Positions 8,322 to 18,065 are shown, counted from the stretch's first letter. The stretch: DNA of 64,000 bases from Paraburkholderia phenoliruptrix (GCF_019511605.1 NZ_JAEUAV010000009.1:163325-227324); one strand, 5' to 3'. Program-made: numbers and translations. Notes: generated from the sequence alone by a model not told the origin.

Positions 8322-9563
8322 TCAGTTTGCGCCACGTGTCAATGCATTATGTTGCGGACGGTAGACCGTCTCGCCCGAGCGCACCACGCGTTCGCACAGC
8401 GGGCGCCCCATCCAGTAAGCGAGTTCGGCAAGCGAATCGACCGACCACACCGCAAAGTCGGCCGCACGCCCTGCGTGCAGCGCACCGTGCTGCTCGGCCT
8501 TGCCGAGCGCGCGCGCCGCGTGGGTCGTCACGGCTTGCAGCACTTCCGGCACTGTCATGCGAAACAGCGTGGTCGCCATGTTCATCATCAACAGCAGCGA
8601 CGTGGCAGGCGAGGTGCCGGGATTGCTGTCCGTCGAAATGGCAATGGGCACTTCGTAGCGCCGCAGCAGTTCCAGCGGCGGCAGTTGCGTCTCGCGAATG
8701 AAGTAGTACGCGCCGGGCAGCAGCACGGCCACCATGCCTGCTTGTTTCATCGCGGCGACGCCTGCTTCGTCGAGAAACTCGAGATGGTCCGCGGACAGCG
8801 CGCGATGCCGCGCGGCAAGCGCCGTGCCGCCGCCGTTGGACAACTGCTCCGCGTGCATCTTGACGGGGAGCCGGTAGCGCGCCGCGGCATTGAACACGCG
8901 CTCGCTCTGTTCCAGCGAAAAACCGATGCGCTCGCAGAACACATCGACGGCGTCGACCAGACCTTCGTCGACGAGCGCGGGCAGCATCGTGTTGCAGACC
9001 TCGTCGATATACGCGTCGGCGCGGCCCGCGAATTCCGGCGGCAATGCGTGCGCGCCGAGAAAGGTCGTGTACACCGTCACCGGATAACGCTCGCCCAGTT
9101 GGCGCGCGACGCGCAGCATCTTGCGCTCGCTGGCGAGATCCAGTCCGTAACCCGACTTGATCTCGACCGTGCTCACGCCTTCGGCGAGCAGCGCTTCAAG
9201 CCGCGCGGCCGCCTGGCTGAACAACGCTTCTTCACTGGCCGCACGCGTGGCGCGCACCGTGGACACGATGCCACCGCCCTGGCGCGCGATCTCTTCATAG
9301 CTGACGCCCGCGAGGCGCTGCGCGAATTCGTCGGCGCGCTGCCCGCCGTACACGAGATGCGTGTGACAGTCGACGAGACCCGGCGTCACCCAGGCGCCCT
9401 GCAAATCCTCGCGCGGCCACGCGGCGAAAGACGCAGGCAGTTCGGCGGCCGCGCCGAGCCACGCTATCTTGCCGTCTTCCACCGCAATGGCGGCGTCGGG
9501 CAGCACATGGTTCGGATCGCCCTCAGGGCACAGCTTCAATTGATGCCAGACGGTTTGCTTCAT
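8322..9563 (-). CDS. hutI: Imidazolonepropionase
   Basis: This hydrolyses imidazolone-5-propionate to N-formimino-L-glutamate, the third step of histidine breakdown. It is a 413-residue amidohydrolase with [11 protein letters not shown] (metal HxH), [37 protein letters not shown] and [12 protein letters not shown] 9563 was chosen (MKQTVWHQL, ribosome site AAGAG); the frame stays open upstream to 9620 but lacks family similarity there. It lies between hutD and hutF. Confidence 0.95.
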   Translation of the reverse strand: MKQTVWHQLKLCPEGDPNHVLPDAAIAVEDGKIAWLGAAAELPASFAAWPREDLQGAWVTPGLVDCHTHLVYGGQRADEFAQRLAGVSYEEIARQGGGIVSTVRATRAASEEALFSQAAARLEALLAEGVSTVEIKSGYGLDLASERKMLRVARQLGERYPVTVYTTFLGAHALPPEFAGRADAYIDEVCNTMLPALVDEGLVDAVDVFCERIGFSLEQSERVFNAAARYRLPVKMHAEQLSNGGGTALAARHRALSADHLEFLDEAGVAAMKQAGMVAVLLPGAYYFIRETQLPPLELLRRYEVPIAISTDSNPGTSPATSLLLMMNMATTLFRMTVPEVLQAVTTHAARALGKAEQHGALHAGRAADFAVWSVDSLAELAYWMGRPLCERVVRSGETVYRPQHNALTRGAN

Positions 9564-9650
9564 CGCATGCTCTTTGCAGCTTCTCGCTGCCTGTTGCGTA
9601 CTGTGGAGCTTCGCGCGCATGCGCCACGTGGGCAGACGCGCGAAGCGTCG

Positions 9651-10454
9651 TCATCGTTGCGTGTAGCGGATGCTGATTGCGAGCAACGCGCCCGCGCCTT
9701 CTATCGTGCACGACAGCGCGTTCGGGGCGTCGATGCGCAAGGTGTCGCCCGCTTGCAGCGCGTACGCTTGTGTGTCCGCATGCGCGTGCGAGGCTGCGGG
9801 CGGCTTGGGGTGTGCCTGGGGTTGCGCTTCAGCGGGCGCTGCTGCATCGCTCAGAGTGATGGTCGGCGCCCCGCTCGCGCAGTACAGCAGCGCAACGTCG
9901 GCGGATAGCGTGCGTCGAAGTTGCTGCGACTGCTGCTGCGCTTCATGCTGCGCATTTTGCTGCCCTTGCTGCTGCGTCCCGCGCCACACCTCCAGCTCGC
10001 CTTGCGCAAAGCCGCGCCGCACCATCAGATTGAAGTCGCGCGTCGCGCCGTCGACCAGGCGCGCGTCGATGCGCGCCTCGCCCGCAAACCGCGCAATATC
10101 GAGCGGTTGCGTCAATGCATGGGTCGTCACGGCAGCGTCGCTTTGCACTTCGTCGAGCAGCATGCCCGCACCGGCGAGCAGCACCAGCGTGCGATCGATT
10201 CCTGCAAAGCGCGAAAACGGCCCGGCTTGCGCAACGTCCGCCACGCTCACGCGCCATACGAACGTATCGAGCCCCGCGTCTGCCGGATGCGCCGCCACTT
10301 CGCGCGTGACGCCGCCGCCGTTTTTCCACGGCGACGCCACCAGTTGCGCCGCGCGAATCAACGTGACGGCGCCGGCAGAAGCACTGCTACTGCCATTTAC
10401 TCCCGCGTTCGAGCGAGGGTTCGCCCCCGCCTCACTGCTGCCCGCCAGCGTCAT
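9651..10454 (-). CDS. hutD: HutD/Ves-family cupin protein
   Basis: HutD proteins are bicupin-like accessory proteins of hut operons, thought to limit or fine-tune pathway activity (reported in Pseudomonas). The family is recognised from IRAAQLVASPWKNGGGVTREVAAHP, TFVWRVSVADVAQAGPFSRFAGIDRTLVLLAG and FNLMVRRG. Two features are unusual. There is a Ser/Gly/Ala-rich N-terminal extension, and two low-complexity inserts occur in the second half: a Gln/His run (GQQNAQHEAQQQSQQ) and a Pro/Ala/His/Gln stretch (AEAQPQAHPKPPAASHAHADTQ). The start may be ATG 10454, two bases after the hutU stop, or TTG 10460, overlapping it. Either implies translational coupling. Confidence 0.85.
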   Translation of the reverse strand: MTLAGSSEAGANPRSNAGVNGSSSASAGAVTLIRAAQLVASPWKNGGGVTREVAAHPADAGLDTFVWRVSVADVAQAGPFSRFAGIDRTLVLLAGAGMLLDEVQSDAAVTTHALTQPLDIARFAGEARIDARLVDGATRDFNLMVRRGFAQGELEVWRGTQQQGQQNAQHEAQQQSQQLRRTLSADVALLYCASGAPTITLSDAAAPAEAQPQAHPKPPAASHAHADTQAYALQAGDTLRIDAPNALSCTIEGAGALLAISIRYTQR

Positions 10455-10456
10455 GC

Positions 10457-12145
10457 TCAACGGCCCAGCATCGGCAGCTTGAGACCCGCCTCGCGCGCCG
10501 TTTGCTGCGCGAGCTCGTAGCCGGCGTCCGCATGACGCATCACGCCGGTTGCCGGATCGTTGAACAGCACGCGGCCAAGGCGCTCCTTCGCGGCATCCGT
10601 GCCGTCCGCGACGATCACGACGCCCGCATGCTGGCTAAAGCCCATGCCGACGCCGCCGCCGTGATGCAGCGATACCCACGACGCGCCGCCCGCGGTGTTC
10701 AGCAGCGCATTGAGCAACGGCCAGTCGCTCACGGCGTCCGAGCCGTCCTTCATCGATTCGGTTTCGCGATTCGGGCTTGCCACCGAACCGGTGTCGAGGT
10801 GATCGCGGCCGATCACGATCGGCGCCTTCAGCTCGCCGTTCTTCACCATTTCGTTGAAAGCCTGGCCGAGGCGGTAGCGATCCTTCACGCCGACCCAGCA
10901 GATGCGCGCCGGCAAGCCCTGGAACGCGATACGCTCGCGTGCCATGTCGAGCCAGTTGTGCAGATGCGGATCGTCGGGAATCAGCTCCTTGACCTTCGCG
11001 TCCGTCTTGTAGATGTCTTCGGGATCGCCCGACAGCGCGACCCAACGGAACGGCCCCTTGCCTTCGCAGAAGAGCGGTCGGATATACGCCGGCACGAAGC
11101 CCGGAAAGTCGAAGGCGTTTTCCACGCCCATTTCCAGCGCCATTTGACGAATGTTATTGCCGTAATCCAGCGTGGCCGCGCCGCGCTGCTGCAGCGTCAA
11201 CATGGCCTGCACCTGTTTGGCCATGGACTGCTTGGCCGGAACGACAATAGAGTCCGGCGCGGTCTTCTGACGCTCGCGCCAGTCTTCCAGCTTCCAGCCT
11301 TGCGGCAGGTAGCCGTGAATCGGATCGTGCGCGCTCGTCTGGTCGGTCACGCAGTCAGGCGTGATGCCGCGCGCCACGCACTCGGCGAACACGTCCGCGG
11401 CATTGCCGAGCAAACCGATGGATACCGCCTTGCCCGCCTGCTTCGCTTCGTCGAGCATTGCGAGCGCTTCGTCGAGCGTGTGCGCCTTTTTATCGACGTA
11501 ACGCGTCTTCAGACGGAAGTCGATGCGCGTCTCGTCGCATTCCACGGCGATCATCGAGAAGCCGGCCATCGTGGCCGCGAGCGGCTGCGCGCCGCCCATG
11601 CCGCCCAAGCCGCCGGTCAGGATCCAGCGGCCCTTCGGGTCGCCGTTGAAATGCTGGTTCGCCACCGAGAAGAACGTTTCGTACGTGCCCTGCACGATGC
11701 CCTGGCTGCCGATGTAGATCCAGCTGCCCGCCGTCATCTGCCCGTACATCATCAGGCCCTTGCGGTCGAGTTCGTGGAAATGCTCCCACGTCGCCCAATG
11801 CGGAACGAGGTTCGAATTGGCGAGCAGCACGCGCGGCGCGTCGGCATGCGTGCGGAACACGCCGACCGGCTTGCCCGACTGGATCAGCAGCGTTTCGTCT
11901 TCGTTCAGGTCTTTCAGCGACTCGAGAATCTGGTCGAAGCAATCCCAGTTGCGCGCCGCGCGGCCAATGCCGCCGTACACCACCAGCGCATGCGGATGCT
12001 CGGCTACTTCGGGATCCAGATTGTTCTGGATCATCCGGTACGCGGCTTCCGCGATCCAGGTCTTGCAGGTCTTCTGCGCACCGCGCGGCGCGCGGATCGT
12101 GCGAGTGGGATCGAGACGCGGATCGATGTGTTTCGGATTGTTCAT
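10457..12145 (-). CDS. hutU: Urocanate hydratase (urocanase)
   Basis: This NAD-dependent enzyme converts urocanate to imidazolone-propionate, the second step of the pathway. The 562-residue length is exactly typical. Hallmarks are the opening [27 protein letters not shown] (first half [10 protein letters not shown]), the NAD-binding Gly cluster [31 protein letters not shown] and [20 protein letters not shown] 12145 follows GAGGG. hutC lies upstream across a 129-base gap holding an 11-base repeat, and hutD follows directly. Confidence 0.97.
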   Translation of the reverse strand: MNNPKHIDPRLDPTRTIRAPRGAQKTCKTWIAEAAYRMIQNNLDPEVAEHPHALVVYGGIGRAARNWDCFDQILESLKDLNEDETLLIQSGKPVGVFRTHADAPRVLLANSNLVPHWATWEHFHELDRKGLMMYGQMTAGSWIYIGSQGIVQGTYETFFSVANQHFNGDPKGRWILTGGLGGMGGAQPLAATMAGFSMIAVECDETRIDFRLKTRYVDKKAHTLDEALAMLDEAKQAGKAVSIGLLGNAADVFAECVARGITPDCVTDQTSAHDPIHGYLPQGWKLEDWRERQKTAPDSIVVPAKQSMAKQVQAMLTLQQRGAATLDYGNNIRQMALEMGVENAFDFPGFVPAYIRPLFCEGKGPFRWVALSGDPEDIYKTDAKVKELIPDDPHLHNWLDMARERIAFQGLPARICWVGVKDRYRLGQAFNEMVKNGELKAPIVIGRDHLDTGSVASPNRETESMKDGSDAVSDWPLLNALLNTAGGASWVSLHHGGGVGMGFSQHAGVVIVADGTDAAKERLGRVLFNDPATGVMRHADAGYELAQQTAREAGLKLPMLGR

Positions 12146-12212
12146 GGTGGCCCTCGGAATGCCTGAGATGATCGGAATAAGTCGAAGATGAACGAAAAGC
12201 GTTGAAGAAAAA

Positions 12213-12262
12213 CCGTTGATTAACCGTGGATTGAGCGTTGACTGAGCGTTAACTAAGCGTTG
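12213..12262. repeat. 11-bp degenerate repeat between hutC and hutU
   Basis: The short gap between hutC and hutU holds diverged copies of an 11-base unit resembling GCGTTGACTGA, including GCGTTGACTGA, GCGTTAACTAA and GCGTTGATCGA, with weaker copies before. It is inside the operon transcript (5' side of hutU). No hairpin of note was seen. Confidence 0.65.
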
Positions 12263-12274
12263 ATCGATGTCCGA

Positions 12275-12970
12275 TCAGAAGTGTCCGGTGAAGCGGTAGC
12301 GGCTGCCCGGGTGCCAGAGGTTCGCAATCGACGCAACCTGGCTTTGCGACCACGTGCGCCGATGCAGCACGAGGCAGGGCTCGAGCTCGTCCATGGTCAG
12401 CAGCTCGCGGGTGTCGCCGTCCGCCGCCAATGCCTCGATGCGGTATTCGACGCGCTGCAGCGGCGCGACCCGCACGAGATACTGGTTCGGCGTGGTGTTC
12501 GTGAAGTCCTGCGACGCGTAGTCCGGCGCGACCGCCGGATTGACCCAGCGCTCTTCGAGCTGCACCGGCTCGTCGTTTTCGAAATGCAGCACGCGCGAAT
12601 GGAACACCGGACTGCCCGCGCTCACCTGCATTTCCTCGGCAAGCGCCGCGTCTGCAATGCTCGCGCCGATGTGCAGCACCTTCGCGTGGTAGCGATGCCC
12701 GCGCGCGACGATTTCGTCGGAAATGCTGCGGATCGCGACCAGCGTCGACTCGTACTTGGGACGCGCCACGAAAGTGCCCGAGCCCTGCACGCGCGTGAGC
12801 ACCTGCTCCGAGGTCAACTCGCGCAACGCGCGGTTGACCGTCATGCGCGCGACGTTGAATTCGCGCGCGAGCTCGTTTTCGGACGGCACCTGGTCGCCTT
12901 CAGCCCATTCGCCCGCATGGATGCGCGCGAGGATGAAGTCCTTGATGCCCTGGTAGGCCGGTGCGTTCAT
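12275..12970 (-). CDS. hutC: Histidine utilization repressor (GntR/HutC family)
   Basis: This transcriptional repressor of the hut operon is released by urocanate in characterised relatives. The 231-residue protein has an N-terminal winged helix of the GntR type (SENELAREFNVARMTVNRAL, then VQGSGTFVA) and a C-terminal UTRA ligand domain (HRYHAKVLHIGA, SPVFHSRVLHFENDEPVQLEERWVN given in part, YLVRVAPLQRVEYRIEA). It begins 21 bases after the hutH stop, inside the operon, so it should be autoregulated through the palindromes before hutH. Confidence 0.95.
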   Translation of the reverse strand: MNAPAYQGIKDFILARIHAGEWAEGDQVPSENELAREFNVARMTVNRALRELTSEQVLTRVQGSGTFVARPKYESTLVAIRSISDEIVARGHRYHAKVLHIGASIADAALAEEMQVSAGSPVFHSRVLHFENDEPVQLEERWVNPAVAPDYASQDFTNTTPNQYLVRVAPLQRVEYRIEALAADGDTRELLTMDELEPCLVLHRRTWSQSQVASIANLWHPGSRYRFTGHF

Positions 12971-12991
12971 GGGCTGCCGCTCGCTGTGCGC

Positions 12992-14515
12992 TTATTGTTC
13001 GGAGACGAAGGAAAACGGGCTCAGCTTCGCGATCGTGCCGTCCTGCACGAGACGCGTCACGGCCGCGATGTCCGGCGCAAAGTAGTGGTCGAGCTCGTAA
13101 TGCGCGACCTCGTTGCGCACCACGTCCATCACTTTTTGCAGGCTCGGACTCGTCTTGTGCGGCGCGCGCAGGTCGACGCCCTGAGCCGCGGCAAGCAGTT
13201 CGATCGAGAGGATATTGGCCGTGTTGTCCGCGATGTCGCCGAGCTTGCGCGCGGCGAACGTGGCCATCGAAACATGGTCTTCCTGGTTGGCCGATGTGGG
13301 CAATGAATCGACGGACGCCGGATGCGCGAGCGTCTTGTTTTCCGATGCCAGCGCGGCGGCGGTCACGTGAGCGATCATGAAGCCGGAGTTCACGCCGCCG
13401 TCGCGCACGAGAAACGGCGGCAGGCCGGACAGCGTGGCGTCGATCAGCAGCGCGATGCGGCGCTCGGCCAGCGCGCCGATTTCCGCGGCGGCGAGCGCGA
13501 GATTGTCCGCGGCGAACGCCACCGGCTCGGCGTGGAAGTTGCCGCCCGACAGCACTTCGCCCGTGTCCGGGAAAATCAGCGGATTGTCGGAGACGGCGTT
13601 TGCTTCGACGAGCAGCACGTCCGCGGCATGGCGCATCTGGTCGAGACACGCGCCCATCACCTGCGGCTGGCAGCGCAGGCTGTACGGGTCCTGCACCTTG
13701 TCGCAGCCGGCGTGCGACGCGTTAATGCCCGAGCCTTGCAACAGGGAACGGTAAGCCGCGGCTGCGTCAATCTGGCCTTGATGACCGCGCAATTCGTGAA
13801 TACGCGCGTCGAACGGCTTGACCGAGCCGGCCGCCGCATCCACCGACAATGCGCCCGCCACCAGCGCGGTGCGGTACAGGTCTTCGATCGCGAACATGTT
13901 GTAGAGCGCGAGCGCCGTGGATGCCTGCGTGCCGTTCAGCAGCGCGAGACCTTCCTTGGCTTGCAGCGTGAGCGGCTTCAGGCCGACCAGCGCAAGGCCC
14001 TCGGTGGCCGGCAGGCGCTCGCCCTTCGCGAACACTTCGCCGACGCCGAGCAGCACCGCCGACATGTGCGCGAGCGGCGCAAGGTCGCCGGACGCGCCGA
14101 CCGAGCCCTTGACCGGAATCACCGGCAGTACGTCCGTGTTGTACAGCGTGATGAGCGCTTCCATGACTTCGCGACGGATGCCCGAATTGCCGCGGCCGAG
14201 ACTGGACAGCTTCAGCGCGATCAACAGGCGCACGACCGGACGCGACATCGGCTCACCCACGCCCACGGCGTGCGAGAGCACCAGATTGCGTTGCAGCAGT
14301 TCCAGTTGATCGTGCGGAATGTGCGTGCTGGCAAGACGCCCGAAGCCCGTATTGATGCCGTAGGCCGGCTCCCCCTTGGCGGCGATCTGCGCGACGGCTT
14401 TCGCGCATGCGTCGATGGCCGCATGGCTCGCCGGGTCGAGTTGCAGCGGCACGTGGCCGCGCGCGATCTGGCGCAGTTGCGGGAGGGTCAGGTGGCCGGG
14501 CTTCAGAGTCATCAT
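12992..14515 (-). CDS. hutH: Histidine ammonia-lyase
   Basis: This deaminates histidine to urocanate, the first step of the pathway. The 507-residue protein carries the MIO cofactor-forming Ala-Ser-Gly at residues 141-143 ([15 protein letters not shown]) and the family segments [39 protein letters not shown] and [10 protein letters not shown]. Two adjacent ATG codons (14515, 14512) follow AGGA, and the first was taken. The frame remains open to 14629 but that part has no similarity and covers the operator region. It is the first gene of the hut operon. Confidence 0.97.
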   Translation of the reverse strand: MMTLKPGHLTLPQLRQIARGHVPLQLDPASHAAIDACAKAVAQIAAKGEPAYGINTGFGRLASTHIPHDQLELLQRNLVLSHAVGVGEPMSRPVVRLLIALKLSSLGRGNSGIRREVMEALITLYNTDVLPVIPVKGSVGASGDLAPLAHMSAVLLGVGEVFAKGERLPATEGLALVGLKPLTLQAKEGLALLNGTQASTALALYNMFAIEDLYRTALVAGALSVDAAAGSVKPFDARIHELRGHQGQIDAAAAYRSLLQGSGINASHAGCDKVQDPYSLRCQPQVMGACLDQMRHAADVLLVEANAVSDNPLIFPDTGEVLSGGNFHAEPVAFAADNLALAAAEIGALAERRIALLIDATLSGLPPFLVRDGGVNSGFMIAHVTAAALASENKTLAHPASVDSLPTSANQEDHVSMATFAARKLGDIADNTANILSIELLAAAQGVDLRAPHKTSPSLQKVMDVVRNEVAHYELDHYFAPDIAAVTRLVQDGTIAKLSPFSFVSEQ

Positions 14516-14526
14516 GGTGGTTGTCC

Positions 14527-14576
14527 TGTCTATACAATTTCGGAGAAGTCTAGCCGGGCGGCGTTGTATATACAAC
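14527..14576 (-). promoter_or_regulatory. hut operon control region with HutC-type palindromes
   Basis: GTTGTATATACAAC at 14563-14576 is a perfect 14-base palindrome. TGTCTATACA at 14527-14536 is a one-mismatch copy of its core, 12 bases before the hutH start. Both fit the TGTA-N2-TACA type described for HutC of Pseudomonas. On the minus strand, TTGTAT (14574-14569) and TAGACT (14551-14546) are separated by 17 bases and could be the -35/-10 pair, with the perfect palindrome covering the -35. The operator call is strong; the promoter call is tentative. Confidence 0.75.
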
Positions 14577-14714
14577 TTGTTTTCAATATTCGGGTGCCCA
14601 GGACTTTCCACTAATGCCGGCCGGGCCAAGCGCTGACGGGGCGTGGCACGTCAGCCGGGACGAGCACGGCGCGGCGCTGCGTGCCGCAAGCTGCCGGGAG
14701 AGGCCGCCTGAACC

Positions 14715-14724
14715 TGTATATACA
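14715..14724. promoter_or_regulatory. Third TGTATATACA palindrome
   Basis: A perfect 10-base copy of the HutC core palindrome, TGTATATACA, lies 19 bases past the 3' end of the upstream LysR gene and about 140 bases before the first hut site. It may be an auxiliary operator allowing DNA looping, or chance. Confidence 0.45.
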
Positions 14725-14742
14725 CCTTCAGAATTCGCGCCG

Positions 14743-15681
14743 CTACAACTGGACGCGTGCCGCAATGAAATCCAGGAAACACTGCACGCGCCCCGCGAGC
14801 GACGCACTCTGGTAATACACGGCACTGACCGGCTGGCGCTCGTCCAGCAACGCGCCGCCGAGAATGGGCACGAGCCGTCCGTCGCGGATGTCGGCGGCGG
14901 CCATGAAATCGGCGAGACATGCGATGCCCCAGCCGGCGAGCGCGAGCTGCCGCAACGTCTCGCCGCTCGACGCTGTGATGGACGGCTCGATCTTCAACGG
15001 TTCGGGCTTGCGGTCGGCAGCCGAGCTGCTGCTCTCGCCCTTCGTCCGTTTGTGGCCGCCTCGCTCGCGCAACGGCCAGCGGTTCAAATGCTCGGGCGCG
15101 GTAAAGCCGATCAGCCGGTGCCCGCGCAGCGCATCCACCGTTTTCGGCTCGCCGTGTGCCGCAAGGTACGCGGGGCTCGCGACCACGCGCAGCTTGCTGC
15201 GCCCGAGCGCGCGCGCATGCAGCGTGGAGTCCTGCAGCGCGCCGATGCGAATCGCGATGTCCACCTTCTGTTCGAGCAGATCGACGATGCGCTCGTTGCT
15301 GGTCAGCTCGAGACGAATCTCGGGATACAGCTCGGAAAACGCCGTCATGTGCGGGGCGATGCAGTGGAGCATGAACGGCGACGCCGCGTCCACGCGCAGC
15401 CTTCCCGATGGGCGGCGGCGCTTGAGCGTGACGGATTCCTCGGCCTCTTCCATCGCGTCCAGAATGGCGCGCGCACGCTGCAAGAATCCTTCGCCCTCTT
15501 CCGTCAATTGCAAGCGGCGCGTCGTGCGCCGCACGAGCGCGGTGTCGAGCTTCTTTTCGAGGCGCGTGAGCGCGCGGCTCACGCCCGAAACGGTCTGCCC
15601 CAGCTTTTCGGCGGCCGCCGTGATCGAGCCGCTGTCGATCACGCTGACGAACACCTGCAATTCGTCCGTGGAAGTTTTCAT
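14743..15681 (-). CDS. LysR-type transcriptional regulator
   Basis: The 312-residue regulator has an N-terminal winged helix (MKTSTDELQVFVSVIDSGSIT, then AAAEKLGQTVSGVSRALTRLEKKL) and a C-terminal effector-binding domain. It resembles the many regulators of short-chain reductases. An unusual hydrophilic insertion (RERGGHKRTKGESSSSAADR) sits in the second half of the sensor domain. It is divergent from the epimerase-like gene at 15787 with a 105-base shared control region containing ATTGAT direct repeats, so that gene is its probable target. Inducer unknown. Confidence 0.9.
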   Translation of the reverse strand: MKTSTDELQVFVSVIDSGSITAAAEKLGQTVSGVSRALTRLEKKLDTALVRRTTRRLQLTEEGEGFLQRARAILDAMEEAEESVTLKRRRPSGRLRVDAASPFMLHCIAPHMTAFSELYPEIRLELTSNERIVDLLEQKVDIAIRIGALQDSTLHARALGRSKLRVVASPAYLAAHGEPKTVDALRGHRLIGFTAPEHLNRWPLRERGGHKRTKGESSSSAADRKPEPLKIEPSITASSGETLRQLALAGWGIACLADFMAAADIRDGRLVPILGGALLDERQPVSAVYYQSASLAGRVQCFLDFIAARVQL

Positions 15682-15786
15682 TATTGATTCCGGGTCAAGA
15701 TTGATTTGAGACTAACACGCTTTTTGCGAGAATCGAGACGGCGGATACTGCATGCCTGTCATCGTGTTTCCACTCGGGAGAAGCTC

Positions 15787-16698
15787 TTGAAGATTTTCAT
15801 TACAGGCGCAAGCGGTTTTATCGGCGGTTCGATTGCGGCGCATCTCGTGCGCGCGGGTCACCAGGTGCGCGGTCTGATCCGCAAGCCCGAACATAGCGGC
15901 GAGCTGAAGCGGCTCGGCATCGAGCCGGTGCTCGGCACGCTCGACGACCGCGCATTGCTGATTGCCGAAGCGCAAGCGGCCGACGCGGTCATCAACGCCG
16001 CGAGCAGCGATCACGAAGGCGCGGTGAGCGCGCTGATCGAAGGGCTCGCGGGCTCGGGCAAAGTGTTTCTGCATACGAGCGGCTCGAGCATCGTCGGCGA
16101 TGCGTCGGGCGGCGAAGCAGCCGAGGCACGCATCTATCACGAAGACGCGCTGCCCCAGCCGACCGCCGACAAGGCCGCGCGCGTGGCCATCGACCGCCAG
16201 GTGCTGGAGGCGGCCCAACGCAATATCCGCTCGGCCGTGCTGTGCAACACACTGATCTACGGCCATGGCGCGGTGGCGGGTAGCGCGAGCGTGCAGTTGC
16301 CGCGGCTCGTGCGACAGGCGCAAAAGAGCGGCGTGGTGCGCCATGTCGGCAGCGGCGGCAATACGTGGTCGAACGTGCATATCGACGACGTCGCCGAACT
16401 CTACCGGCTCGCGCTCGAAAAAACCCCGGCGGGCACGTTCTACTTCGTCGAGAGCGGCGAAGCGTCGTTTCGCGACATGAGCGCCGCGATTGCGCGCGCA
16501 ATGAAGCTCGGCGCGCCGCAAGACTGGCCGCTCGAAGAAGCGCAAAAGGAATGGGGCTACGAAATGGCTTCGTATGGGCTCGGCTCGAACAGCCGCGTGC
16601 GCGGCGAGCGCGCTCGCAAGCTGCTCGGCTGGCAGCCGAAGCGCACCTCGGTGATCGAGTGGATCGAGCAGGACATGATGAAAGGCCAGGCAGCGTAA
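15787..16698 (+). CDS. NAD(P)-dependent epimerase/dehydratase-type reductase (extended SDR)
   Basis: This extended short-chain reductase of about 303 residues opens with KIFITGASGFIGGSIAAHLV, the Rossmann TGxxGFIG cofactor motif. The substrate is not deducible; relatives are annotated as nucleoside-diphosphate-sugar epimerases or aldehyde reductases. A catalytic Tyr is not obvious in the usual YxxxK form, although HEDALPQPTADKAARVAIDR occupies that position, which suggests an atypical-SDR subgroup. The start is TTG at 15787, because GGGAG at 15776-15780 lies six bases before it and the Rossmann strand begins at once. It is divergent from the LysR gene, its likely regulator. Confidence 0.82.
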   Translation: MKIFITGASGFIGGSIAAHLVRAGHQVRGLIRKPEHSGELKRLGIEPVLGTLDDRALLIAEAQAADAVINAASSDHEGAVSALIEGLAGSGKVFLHTSGSSIVGDASGGEAAEARIYHEDALPQPTADKAARVAIDRQVLEAAQRNIRSAVLCNTLIYGHGAVAGSASVQLPRLVRQAQKSGVVRHVGSGGNTWSNVHIDDVAELYRLALEKTPAGTFYFVESGEASFRDMSAAIARAMKLGAPQDWPLEEAQKEWGYEMASYGLGSNSRVRGERARKLLGWQPKRTSVIEWIEQDMMKGQAA

Positions 16699-16831
16699 GC
16701 TGCGTAAGCGCCGACGTTGCTAATCCGTAAGCTCCAGTCGATAAAATCCCGCTCAACCGGTCCACGCAATTGCGCGGACCGGCTTTGCTCCGCGGTTCGC
16801 AGTGCGAGCCGCCCATGAGCCCGGATTAATT

Positions 16832-16876
16832 GATGACGTTGCGATGACGTTGCGATGACCTTGCAATGACCTTGGC
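16832..16876. repeat. 11-bp tandem repeat spanning the start of a small gene
   Basis: GATGACGTTGC occurs twice in tandem (16832-16854 region), followed by GATGACCTTGC and AATGACCTTGG. The last copy supplies the ATG of the small membrane protein at 16866. Several copies contain ATG codons, so the true start is uncertain. Confidence 0.8.
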
Positions 16877-17048
16877 GCTGAATTTCGACTGGCTGACCAA
16901 CCTGCTGGCAATTCTCTTCGTCGTAGCCTGCATTTACGATGCACGCTACGACGAGTACGGCACGTTGACGCTGTCGGCGGCCGTGATGAGCCTCGCCGTG
17001 ATGGCGATCGAACTGTTCCTCAAGCCTGCTTTCGACATGGCGTTGTGA
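16866..17048 (+). CDS. Small two-helix membrane protein, unknown
   Basis: This predicted 60-residue protein has two hydrophobic stretches (NLLAILFVVACIYDA and LTLSAAVMSLAVMAIELFL), a pattern typical of small inner-membrane proteins. Its start lies in the last copy of an 11-base repeat, and no good ribosome site is visible there. The next three upstream ATG codons of the repeat are in other frames. I do not recognise the family. Hydrophobic periodicity and position between two real genes favour it being real, but it is the weakest CDS in this part. Confidence 0.5.
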   Translation: MTLALNFDWLTNLLAILFVVACIYDARYDEYGTLTLSAAVMSLAVMAIELFLKPAFDMAL

Positions 17049-17064
17049 GCGCGGCGCGCGCAGG

Positions 17065-17116
17065 TCTTTTTCGGTCGGCTCGTTTTCGGCCGGCTTGTTT
17101 TCGGCCCGCTTCTGCC
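17065..17116. repeat. 15-bp tandem repeat in convergent gap
   Basis: Three diverged copies of a 15-base unit (like TCGTTTTCGGCCGGC) end with a partial TTCTGCC. The repeat lies between the small membrane protein gene and the convergent DUF899 gene. A related T-rich GGTCCGC repeat occurs at 19571-19627. Confidence 0.7.
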
Positions 17117-17141
17117 CAACGCCGCTCCGCGAACTATCCGC

Positions 17142-17894
17142 TCACGAGCCGCAACCGGCGCAAGCGCCGCGAGGCCGCTCGTCCTCATAGCGGTCGTGGT
17201 GTCTGACCCAATCGGTCAGACTGCTGGTTTCATTGCGGCCCTTCGGCGTCACGTCCAGATGCGCGCACGTGTTGATGAAGCGCTCGTCGCCGCGGCCGTA
17301 GCACGAATAGGTGTGGTACACGTCGCCGTGCGAGTCCCGATAGAAGACGCTGTGGCCGTGCTGTTCGTCGATGCCCACGTCCTGCTCGGTAAAGTTGTAC
17401 AACGCCTTTTTGCTCGCGAGCTGCTCGGGCGTGAACGACACGTGATAGTCGAAATTGAAGTCGCTTCCCGCCGACGACACCCAACGAAACGTCCAGCCCA
17501 TGCGCTCCTTGAACGCGGCGATCTTCGCGAGCGGCGCATGCGACACCGTCACGTACGACACATCGTGATGTTCGAGATGCGTGACGATTCCCGACATATG
17601 ATCCGACAGGAACGAGCAGCCGACGCAGCCCTCTTCCCAGTCCGCGCCGAACATGAAGTGGTAGACGATCAACTGGCTACGTCCGTCGAACAGATCGGCA
17701 AGTGTCTTTGCGCCCTGCGGCGTGTCGAATGTATAGGTCTTCTCGACCTTCACCCACGGCAATTCGCGGCGTTTGCGCGCCAGTTCGTCGCCCGCGCGCA
17801 TGTGGGCTTTCTCCTCGGCGACGAGCGCCCTGCTCGCCGCGAGCCATTCTTCTCTTGAAGCCGTCCGGTGTTGCGGGTCTCTCTGAGATTCCAT
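17142..17894 (-). CDS. DUF899 thioredoxin-like protein
   Basis: The 250-residue protein is of the DUF899 family, a thioredoxin-fold group of unknown biochemical role. It contains a CxxC pair (EEGCVGCSFLSDHM) at the position of a redox centre, the family segments LIVYHFMFGADWEEGC, FNFDYHVSFTP and DVYHTYSCYGRGDERF, and a Cys-rich end (GACAGCGS). ATG 17894 is chosen because GGAGG lies six bases upstream. The frame stays open to 18062 but that part is repeat-derived and Ala/Arg-rich. Confidence 0.88.
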   Translation of the reverse strand: MESQRDPQHRTASREEWLAASRALVAEEKAHMRAGDELARKRRELPWVKVEKTYTFDTPQGAKTLADLFDGRSQLIVYHFMFGADWEEGCVGCSFLSDHMSGIVTHLEHHDVSYVTVSHAPLAKIAAFKERMGWTFRWVSSAGSDFNFDYHVSFTPEQLASKKALYNFTEQDVGIDEQHGHSVFYRDSHGDVYHTYSCYGRGDERFINTCAHLDVTPKGRNETSSLTDWVRHHDRYEDERPRGACAGCGS

Positions 17895-17944
17895 TTTCGC
17901 CTCCGTGACAGTGACATGCAGCGTCATTGTGCAACCAGGCGGCG

Positions 17945-18065
17945 AAGCGTGCGCGGCGATTAGATGTGCGGCGTGCGCGGCGCGTCGGCGTGCGGGGCGT
18001 GCGGCACCTGGCGCGTCCACGGCGTCCACGGCGCGCGCGGCGTTCGCGGCGTGCCGCCGCATCGG
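17945..18065. repeat. GCG-rich degenerate repeat between DUF899 gene and NCS2 permease
   Basis: The roughly 120-base tract is made of variants of GCGTGCGCGGC and GTCCACGGC with a period near 9-12 bases. It is in the gap between the 3' end of the permease gene and the 5' end of the DUF899 gene, both leftward. Confidence 0.6.

Noticed and set aside
8124..9908. 594-residue rightward frame opposite hutI
   Set aside because: Third-position shadow of a real, well-conserved enzyme gene.
10502..12166. 554-residue rightward frame opposite hutU
   Set aside because: Antisense of urocanase; composition Arg/His/Val-rich as expected of a shadow.
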